A DNA stretch of 64,000 nt from Prostheceraeus crozeri. Lineage: Eukaryota > Platyhelminthes > Polycladida > Euryleptidae. The stretch spans positions 62,001 to 126,000 of the forward strand of contig CAJQUW010003182.1 in assembly GCA_907163375.1 (NCBI GenBank), given 5' to 3'. Below are positions 55,801 to 64,000 of the stretch, piece by piece (position 1 is the first letter of the stretch; every line of letters starts with the position of its first letter). Below the pieces are notes generated by a model that was not told where the DNA came from, did no database searches, and saw only the letters and a list, made by a program, of their open reading frames with translations. The position numbers were made by a program, and so were the translations under genes.

Positions 55801-57308
55801 CAAATGATGAAATTATGATTGGTGATTCCACAAGAAAAGCAATGAGCAATCTCAAACCAGAGCAAAGGACATATGCATTTCATCAAATCCGATTGTTTTT
55901 CGGAAGTGCTTCGTCGTATTTAATTGAGAAACTGCCTCTTGGGAATTCGCTACTTAGCCAACTACGATGTGTAAATCCTTTAAAAAAGAAGGATGAAGTA
56001 AGTACAGTTTTCATTCAAAAAATAAGCAAGGCTTTGCAACCTGAAGTTGACGTGAATGAACTGCTTGACGAATGGAAGCTTTATCAATCTGACAATAATG
56101 TGCCGATTTACGACCCAAGTGACAGAATGGAAATGTTTTGGAATGGTATTTTTCAACTAAAAGCAGCTGATGGTAACTTGAAATACAGAGTCCTTCCTAT
56201 TGTGATAAAATCTGCTTTAGTTTTAGGGCAAACAAACGCTGATAGTGAAAGAAGTCTCTCTATCAACTCCCGCATCGTTACACAAGAAAGGACGTCTCTC
56301 GGCGAAAAGACCATCGTTGGACTTCATGTTGTAAAAGACGCTGTCAGGTTCTTTGATCCCGATTTTTGTAGACCGGAAGCCATTCCTATATCACAGGAGC
56401 TGAAACGGGCAGTACGGTATGCTCATGCAGCATATAAAGAAAACCAAGAACGAGAAAAGGCGGAACATCAACGAAAGAAAAATGAAAAATCCGCCGAGTT
56501 GCCAGCGAGTGTACAAAGAGAAAAGGAACAGCTGTTACGTAAGAAAATTGCAGTAACGGAAAAAGAAAAAGGGTTTACATCAAGAAGAAAATAAGGCTAG
56601 AGAAGAATTGAAAGCAGCTGACGAGCTTATGAAAGATGCAACTGCGAAACTGAATAGTGCGGTCGATGGTAAGAAAAGTATTGAAACATTTAGCATGAAA
56701 GTAGTTACCATGATGTTTGAAACAGCAAATCAGAAACGGGAAGCAGCAATGAAGCAGTTAGATGAGATAACAAATAAGAAGAGAAAAAATGAAAAGAAAA
56801 AGCGCAAACTGCTTGACAAGGCTTTGTCATCTAATAAGATAATGATACTGGAAGATCAGGATGATCAGTGAACGATGTTTAGTTTGAAAACTCGAGTTAA
56901 CGCATGTCTTATCTATCACTGAAATTGCATTAACGTGCGAACCGGATCAAATAGGGTTGATTGTATCAAACAAATAATCTTGATTCTAATTATGGACAGT
57001 TTCCTTCATACATGGCGTCGCGCACTAGCAATGAAAGCGATTGTTTTCTTACATTAATACATGTTCGCAATAAAACGCCTGCTCTCGCTTTTTCAACAAT
57101 TTCCATTCATGTACATATGATTTATGAGTCCATGTAAACATTTGAAGATTCGATCCACGTGAAAGTATTGTTTTTTGTTTGTTATTCAACTTATCTTGAA
57201 AAATTCCTATTATTTCCTATTTTTTTGCGTGATTCCTATGTTTTCCTATTTTTTAGGCGTTCCTATTTTTTCCTATTTTTTGTCTATTCCTATTAACTTG
57301 ACGCCCTG
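52803..57308 (+). mobile_element. 4.5-kb hAT-like transposon
   Basis: The terminal inverted repeats CAGGGCGTCAAGTT (52803) and AACTTGACGCCCTG (ending 57308) are followed inside each end by clusters of TTCCTATTTTTT repeats. These clusters run in the same direction on both ends. TAAACC abuts the element on both sides, a 6-bp apparent duplication (hAT normally gives 8). It contains one transposase gene with frameshifts. Confidence 0.85.
54335..56871 (+). pseudogene. hAT-like transposase, about 850 aa, two frameshifts
   Basis: MPSGKTKFNVTWLSTFD begins at 54335. A BED-like zinc finger HCTLCQIDIKCDNSGKAQL...HARKKKHM follows. The core phrase FSIHFDETSTTQVKK carries a candidate catalytic aspartate and runs into an A8 tract at about 54960, where the frame shifts; it resumes as RYWSPQHNQVWCSFYTS. 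Later come HTEVRWLSIGPSVKRV and the hAT C-terminal dimerisation signature GQTNADSERSLSINSRIVT (near 56225-56285). A charged coiled coil ends the protein; a second shift in an A/G run near 56560-56590 moves its last 90 residues to 56608-56871. Both breaks lie in homopolymers, so they could be sequencing errors or fresh mutations. Confidence 0.8.
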
Positions 57309-57631
57309 TAAACCTTAGCTGGGTGCCTGTCTGCATAATATTATCATAACATGCTCACATGAATGGTGAAATTGATTATGTTTCGAAATCTTTTTGAAGT
57401 TATGAAGTTCAGGTACTGAACATAGTCGAGCATTTTTTAATAGTAAGTACTCACGATGGCACTATTTTGTAGATTCTAATTGCAATTCATGAAGAATGTG
57501 AACCGTAGGTAGCCTTATTTTTTTTGCTTTATCCGTTTAACGTCATTTTCTCCATCGCCGTTGGGTTGGACGATGATTCTTCATGGAATGCCTCAAGGTG
57601 TTCCGATCGAGGGCGTCGGCTTATTTGAGGC

Positions 57632-58510
57632 CTAATTGCCAGCAGTCTGCGAACACCGTTTCTTCCCAAGTCTTCTTAGTGTTGGTCCGCTGATATTCAT
57701 TTTCCATACTTTCTTTACCCATTTGCCGGTATCTTTCCGCACCAGATGGCCGTACCATCGCAATCTGCACACCCTCATGGCCTCATCGACCGACTGCAGG
57801 TTCAGGCGTGCCAGAAGGTCTTCACTGGCAACTCTATCTTCGAGAGACACACCACACATCCCTCTGATCATCCTTCTGTCTGTCACTTCCATTCTTCTCT
57901 TTTCTACAGCTGTCAGAGCCCAAGTCTAACTTCCGTAAGTCATGCAGGCTCTGACGCATGAGTCGTAGATCTTGCCCTTTAACCAGTATGGAGCAGCACG
58001 ACTGGTCAGGATAGGCGATAACTCGCGGAATATCTTCCAGCCCGATTGAACTCGCGCGGTCACAGCTGCCTCCGTTCCACCACCGGAATCCAACATGTCT
58101 AGCAGAAATGGGTAACAGTGTCGCATATGCCTTCCTCCAAAGTAATCGCATTAATTTGGCTCCTGCTTCTGACCACGGGCATATTACCTGAGCATCTGCC
58201 AGACAGAAGTTCGACGTCGATCTTGTCAGACTGCCTTTTATGTCACTACAGTGTCCGTGAGTCCATGATCGACAGCTGGTGCACTGTATTGAGCTGCAAC
58301 CGACACTATCCGAACATACGCTGTACGGGTATTTGCAGTTATTAGGGTCTTCCCTTCCCCTACTGCAGTTCTCATCACTTTTGTTTTGGCCACATTAAAT
58401 TTCAAACCTTATGATGCTAGGCAGTCATTCCACGTATTAAGTTTTTCTTTCAGCTCTTGTTCACTTTCTGCAGCCAATAGGAGATCATCTGCTTAAAGAA
58501 TTTCGAGAGG
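57632..58510 (-). pseudogene. LINE reverse-transcriptase C-terminal fragment
   Basis: Read on the minus strand: ADDLLLAAESEQELKEKLN near 58500 (motif C, with the preceding tyrosine codon mutated to a stop), GLKFNVAKTKVM, then SPILTSRAAPYWLKGKIYDS and CVRACMTYGS, then DRRMIRGMCGVSLEDRV and VCRLRWYGHLVRKDTGKWVKKV at 57.7 kb. This RWYGHLVR ending is typical of several LINE clades. Several stops and frame changes make it non-functional. The 5' half is absent. Confidence 0.75.
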
Positions 58511-58559
58511 AAGACCTTCTGAAGAACTCGCGTCTTGAGCTCTCTTCCATATCACGAAT

Positions 58560-59075
58560 CTTCACTCTAGCTCTACATTATGAATTCAACAGCTCAAATA
58601 TTCTTCGTTTTTGCCGCATTAGTGTGAGTAAATCTGTAGATAAAATCAAAAATCTTTTTCAAATCAATCGTAGAGGTGGCGCCACCAAAGTACCTATTAC
58701 GACTGAGCTGCTCAACGTCGTGAAGAACTCTCATCAATGGTACGAAGTTTTTTGAGCAGACGAGAAGAACGGTAGAGCAGATGCAAAACGCGAGTGGTGA
58801 ACTTCGACGAGATCAGCAAGCGTCTTCTGCCGATCACCAACGACAATTAAAGCTTGGGCAAAGAAAGGAAAGAAATATTAACTAGATTCGAAGTTGCTGA
58901 TCTTCAGACAGAAAGAGGAAACTCTCGACTGGAGACTGCTCTCGACAGTACTAAGAGAGAAGAACCTACATGGGCAGGAATTAATTCAAACGGGCTTGAA
59001 AACAAAGGAGGAGCTTAAAGTGGTATTGGACGGTGTGAATCAAAATTGCAACGACTTCAGTAGATTCTAATTTCT
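58560..59075 (+). other. Possible decayed coiled-coil coding region
   Basis: Plus-strand frames read SVDKIKNLFQINRRGGATK and ITTELLNVVKNSHQWYEVF. After frame changes come charged heptad-like stretches (EQTRRTVEQMQNASGELRR, DLQTERGNSRLETALDSTK, TKEELKVVLDGVNQNCNDF). The pattern suggests an old coiled-coil protein, broken more than once. Family unknown; it is not assigned to any element. Confidence 0.3.
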
Positions 59076-59758
59076 GAGAGAAATATGTATCTTTATTCAT
59101 CATGCTACTTTCTCATTACAGTTGTTACCTGTCTCCACTTCCTCAGATTGTGCGGCTAATAATACGAAGGAGGGGATGACACGAAGGCTAATATTATCAT
59201 TTTTATGAAAGTCTACGCAAACAGTTGAAGAGTCTTTTTTCCTTCATGTTGACAGTTGATTGGTAGAGTTTCACTTGTGTTCTAATTTCACGTGCTAAAT
59301 GCAAATGATAACCCTTTCGTTAGATACTTTATGTACAATGTGTGTGACACACGAAATACAATCTGATTCGATGAGGTGAATCAATGGGATTAGACAAGAA
59401 CTGTCAACAAGATTTCCAGCCTTAGATGGCTTCATATATTCAAAAAACGAGCGGAAAGCACCAACTGGTGGAAAGTACATAAATAACGTTGTGTGGCAGA
59501 CATGACATGTTCCTTTATTTTTCCGTTATTATTCTTCGGTAGTAGCGCTGGGAACCCTGCAGCCTCCTTGGAGATTCGTTTGAAATAATTGCGATCCCTA
59601 TCCAACCTCCTCTCCCCATCCTAGTCAAATGTTTGGAAACAGTTTGCTCTGCTGCAATAAGAAACATTCTTGGAATCAATCAAAGAGGGCTCTGTAACAG
59701 GCTTAATACTTGGATCGGTAGTTTCATTTATTATTAATCATAGCTGAACAACAGCATA
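59076..59758. other. Non-coding stretch, nothing recognised
   Basis: No supported gene or repeat boundary. Confidence 0.4.
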
Positions 59759-60370
59759 TTGCTGGTTGTAGTTCAATTTGGGGACTATGCAATGAAGCTG
59801 CTGAACGCTATGATCCGGAATCGACTTCTCCCTTGCCTCAACCGAGTGCTACTTCCTCTCCAGAGTGGCTTTTGTCCCGACAAGTCGGCCGTTGGGCAGA
59901 TCTGCACACTTCGAGCGGTGATCCACAGCTGCAGGACTCGTCAACGAAACGTCTCAATCGTCTTCGTGGACTTCAGAAAGGCGTTTGAGCAGCGAGGCGG
60001 TCCCCATGACGGCTACAAGAGAGCATACCATTGGCGCCCATTACCGCGTTATTTTAAAAAACGCGCTAGGAATTCACTTCCCGATGAAAATAAACTTCCC
60101 CGTGACCTCATGTCGCGCACTGGAGTGCCGGCGCTTAGTGACAGCCCCACGTCGCCGGCGTCAAGGTCTTCTGGGTCACTGTCTCGGCAGTGCCATTCCG
60201 CTTGCACTGGTTCTGCTCCATCCTCCAACCGAGCGATTCTGAAGAGGACAACCCCAGACACAGTGTCTTTGCAAGCTTTCTTTTGTGACCTTTCCCTGCT
60301 TGGACTTACTCCGAACTCAACTTGTCTGTGTCCCTCGGCTCTGTTTGGCCAGCGTGTGCGCGCAAGTTAA
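59759..60370 (+). pseudogene. LINE reverse-transcriptase finger/palm fragment, GC-rich
   Basis: MKLLNAMIRNRLLPCLNRVL, LPLQSGFCPDKSAVGQI and SIVFVDFRKAFE are reverse-transcriptase motifs 1, 2 and A of an RTE- or I-like LINE. The match ends at about 59990. The remaining frame (60000-60370) is GC-rich and serine/proline-rich without motifs, and probably out of frame or foreign to the LINE. Neither endonuclease nor motif C is present. Confidence 0.65.
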
Positions 60371-63231
60371 TGATGTACATGTACATGCATTTAATTTTGC
60401 GTCAATGTATATATAGTTGGGAACCATGTTCATGCAACACCGCCGATTTATGTTAGATATTGCACTATTGTATCATGTCATGTATACCATGTGTTTTTTA
60501 AAAAAACTGATTTTATAGCGCCTGCATGAATAAGCAGTTTTATAAAACATGCAGTGTAATGTACAATCCTTTCCTCCTTGCTCGACGACTTGCTTTTAGC
60601 ATAGAAGTCGTGATTTAATGCATCTTCCTAAAATATTTTGGATTCAATAACAAATGCTAAATAGAAATGTCAGTTTGCTCAGCAGTGCTCACCGCAATAG
60701 TTTTGCATCAGAGATGGTCCGCATTGAGAATTTTGTCTCAGTGTGAGAAATGTGTGAAGTGTGTTTTGTTAAGAAGTTTTTGCTGCAGCTACATCCTATC
60801 AGACGCCACGAGGAAATGTCACAATTGGTTTAGATGCATTTCAATGCTCTACGTTACTTAATGCGTTACTTAATGTCTCATAATGTATTTCATGCAGACA
60901 TCGAATCAGATGCTATGATAGAATTTCATATCAGCAATCTATATGAATTGTTTGGTTGCAAAAGCTGATAAGCAAGTTTCCCAAACTGTTTCTTACATTT
61001 TATAACACACGTTGAATGTTAGCTTTCCTTCTACATGTATTTAGTATTTGCAAGAAGCTGTAAGTGCGCGTACAGTCGTAGAGTGGAAAGTAGTTCGTGT
61101 ATTAGGTAGGCTATAATTGCAACACCCAGCTTTAGTTATGCACTAAACAGGCTTATTTGGAATACTTATCCGTGCTCATTGAAGTCCTAGTGTGGCCTCT
61201 GTTTAAGTTCAGTTGCGATTATTTGGTAGGCCTATTTACTGTGATAAGCGATATCTTTTTTTTATTTCCTATGATCTATTACGGGGTCATTCCATTTCAA
61301 ATCGTCAAAGGCCGTTTATCCCACCATCTCAGATTTTGTTCATATTTGGTTTATAGGTAGGGTTTGGTCTCATTAGAAGAAATCCAGATTTTCTCCGATT
61401 CGCCGTAGTTCATGAGATACGGGCCCAAAGTTGCCCATGTCGCTTTGTGTTGGAACACAGATTTTCCTTAACAACGGTCCTTAGCAACGACTAAAATGCG
61501 TTTACATTTGTTTCTTTTGAAGCTGGGCTTACCAAACCTTGCACACATGCTGATGATGATGTGCTTTAGAACCCCACACAATCAATCTAAGATTTGTGCT
61601 GTTTATGACATATATTTCGACGCTCAAAGTTGGTGTTTCTTTCCAAAAGTTGTGAAAATCGGCTACTTTAAAGCTGAATACCCAGAAAGGCTCACCTCAA
61701 ACTTCATTGAAATTTTGATAGCATCATTACTATATGTAAGCCGAATTAGTGTCAAAAGATTGGCGTGTGTCTTTGCTTCCCTTGGAAGATGGACAATAAA
61801 CGACACTTCAAAAATTTGCTTTTTCCATACTTTTTATAAATCAATAATCCACGAATGGTCATTCTGAGTGCCGTTTTCATACCTGTTCTGCTACGTAGGA
61901 TGAAAATATGATATATTTCACGTTGTACATTATATACATAATATATATTATGTCATATATTAGATTGTTTTAAACCCGCATATCAAAATATATTCGGTGC
62001 TCCTTGTGTGAATATGTAACGAAACTATTCAACGTAGCAAAGTGCGTCAAGGTAACAAAAATAAAATAAAAAACAAGCTAATGACTAGTTAATTTTCAAT
62101 AGGTACAAAATATGATTTAAAAGAAAATTTTTATATCCTAAAATGTCTAAAAATTTAAAAAATGCTTACTAGAAGGACAAACAACGCTTCTCCTCTCCTC
62201 ATGTGTGATGAATTGGCGAGTAAGTCGTTCTGTTCAAAATTATGTTTATCATTTATATATTGAAAAGATCCTATTTAACAGTCTGCCCATTCAGATGATA
62301 AGAGGACAGGTCTGTTTCCAATCAAAATACCAGATCTAGCTAACACAGCGGGATTACGTTATCTAAAATCTACCAGGTGTGTAAGAGAATTAATGTTAGT
62401 TCCTTAAGCTAAAACGTGAAATAAAATTCTACAAAAATATGCATACAAATTATTTGACTATTTTTAATGAGGTCATCAACAGGAACTTGGTCAGGACGAT
62501 CGCGTTTCGAACCCGACCAAGAAAGTTATATCTATAATAGGGAAATCAAAAAAAAGATTGACTGAAATGTTTGCGTCCTGCCAGTAGAGATGAATTCTCC
62601 AAGTTTGGTTTTAAATTTTAGAAGTTTGGCGTCTGTTGTGCTGTAGAATTTCAAGCTGCCTATTTCGCATGAAATTAAGTTAGTACCTTGAGGACATTGA
62701 TGTAGGCCTACTTTTCTTTGGCTCTCTCATGAATGGTACAGATAGAATCAAAAATGTGATGCAACACATCTGCTTGAATTCCTTTATTTTGAAATAATAT
62801 CAGCATCCATGACATTTGTCGATATTGGTGTATTACGAGTATACGCATCTACATTGCTTTGCAGATGCCGGCATCAGGGAGGATAGAACGAAGGAAAAAG
62901 AAGTAAGTTTGACGTTCTGGTGCTGTCTGACCTGCTTGGCTTTTTGTCGCCTGTGTAATTGTTTTCAGGAGTAGCGGTAGTATATGAGGTATTGTTAATT
63001 AAGTACTACCAGTACTGAACAGTTGGATCATCTGTATTTTCATTAATTTGCGAGCACATTTAAGTAAGGTTTGCCACTTGGTCTGTATTTCTCAGTCAAC
63101 ATCTGTTTTTCAGTTCAGAAGAAAATGTAGAATGCAGGGCTGCCACTCTTCCGGGTTTTTTCAGACTAAACTGAGTAGTGAAAGAATGTTTTGCTACGGA
63201 ACAAGTAATTTGGATTTTGAATTTTTTTAGA
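60371..63231. other. Non-coding stretch with one shared dispersed repeat
   Basis: No supported gene. The segment 62025-62125 is an inverted copy of 23190-23290 (for example TTTTGTACCTATTGAAAATT and CCTTGACGCACTTTGCTACG), marking an undescribed dispersed repeat. GGGTCATTCCAT at 61276 resembles 29587. Confidence 0.5.
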
Positions 63232-63455
63232 CTTTGAAAGGGGTCCCCTTTAAGATCGTGATGGGACTTTTTGAGATTGAGAAGGGCCCTTTAAAGATTC
63301 TGAAGTGGCACTATTTATATTGTGGGGGCCCTTTTGAGATTGCAAAGGGACCCCGCTAATATCATGAGGGGACGATTTTAGATTGTGAGGCTCCCCATTG
63401 AGATTGCAGTGACAGTTTAAGATTTCGAGGGGGCTTTTATTGAGATTGGGAAGGG
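63232..63455 (+). repeat. Degenerate ~30-bp minisatellite
   Basis: Roughly seven drifted units of the form GAGATTG.GAAGGGGCCCCTTTT. G-runs and C-runs alternate with AGATT. No coding sense. Confidence 0.75.
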
Positions 63456-64000
63456 ATCATACACGTGACATCATCGAGGGATTCTACACGTGACGTACGT
63501 GATTTTTGGAGAAACATACTTCAAACTTTGAACCTTCTAAACTGCGAATTTCTTCATACAAATTTGTGTGCATTGTGACACAACTTTACTTGCAACTTCT
63601 GCTGTAGAAGAAATATCATATGTTAATTTCTTATCTGCGGACGTTGATTTAGACCTCTGTTCGCACGTGACGGTAAAAAGGATGTAGTGTTTCACATACC
63701 TCAATTCAATTTTAATTTGTCCTTCGGAAAAACACTTATGTCACTCAATCGATTTACAGGCACCTGTATCGAAACTACGAAAACAAGTTTCTATTGGTTC
63801 CCCTTGGTTATGACAACTCCGTTGTACCTGTATCTTGAAATATGTTGCATGTGACGTACGTGACGATCTGCTATTTGTATGTTATTAATAAATGGTACTT
63901 GCTACCGCACGTGAGTTTTATATATAAGCTGTCTTGCAGCCTACAAAATGAAAGAATTAACTAAAAATTCAACGTATGTATTGTAAGATTTCATCCCGTT
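63456..64000. other. Non-coding stretch, nothing recognised
   Basis: ACGTGACGTACGTGA-like motifs recur (63475-63500, 63850-63865), but I see no gene or defined repeat. Confidence 0.4.

Overview
The window is about 64 kb of AT-rich animal nuclear DNA. Short exons with GT/AG splice signals, tRNA-derived SINEs, non-LTR retrotransposons, Penelope-like elements (PLEs), Tc1/mariner and hAT elements and microsatellites all point to a metazoan. The palindrome TAGGCCTA recurs often, a habit I associate with marine deuterostomes and molluscs, and a candidate neuropeptide at 12.7 kb resembles echinoderm/hemichordate corazonin-type peptides. My best guess is an ambulacrarian-like marine invertebrate; the sequence alone does not prove this. 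No rRNA, functional tRNA, CRISPR array or prokaryotic operon is present. Layout: 0-12 kb is mostly non-coding, with SINE dimers at 3.2 and 4.9 kb, a degraded reverse-transcriptase fragment at 7.1 kb and a 240-bp foldback at 8.4 kb. At 12.4-12.8 kb (minus) lies the candidate neuropeptide precursor. At 15.2-16.7 kb is a palindromic PLE fragment, and at 17.6-19.5 kb a SINE split by a 5'-truncated LINE. At 19.7-21.9 kb is a DNA element with repeated GTAACTTGTGCCAC motifs. Then come a hAT MITE (22.5 kb), a third SINE dimer (23.4 kb), a satellite split by an internally deleted mariner (24.0-24.8 kb) and a 191-bp tandem duplication (25.5 kb). At 30.6-33.5 kb (minus) three phase-compatible exons form a gene model whose second intron holds a whole-looking DD41D Tc1/mariner transposon. 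A CR1/Jockey-like LINE fills 34.1-37.0 kb and a nested pair of DNA elements 37.05-38.56 kb. From 38.6 to 47.9 kb is a cluster of five PLE fragments and a tRNA-SINE dimer, several with hammerhead-ribozyme motifs and bordered by TA-rich microsatellites. From 44.8 to 60.4 kb are a conserved unrecognised (probably transposon-derived) gene relic, a BED-finger hAT relic, a 4.5-kb hAT-like element with a broken transposase, and two LINE fragments. The end is non-coding apart from a minisatellite at 63.2 kb. The main biological theme is self-cleaving RNA linked to retrotransposition. Hammerhead motifs occur in three settings here: a tRNA-headed SINE present as head-to-head dimers (two intact cores in one dimer), the 3' flanks of PLE GIY-YIG reading frames, and a foldback repeat. 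I infer that the PLE machinery may mobilise the SINE. The two likely host signals are the neuropeptide precursor and the three-exon gene; both are on the minus strand.
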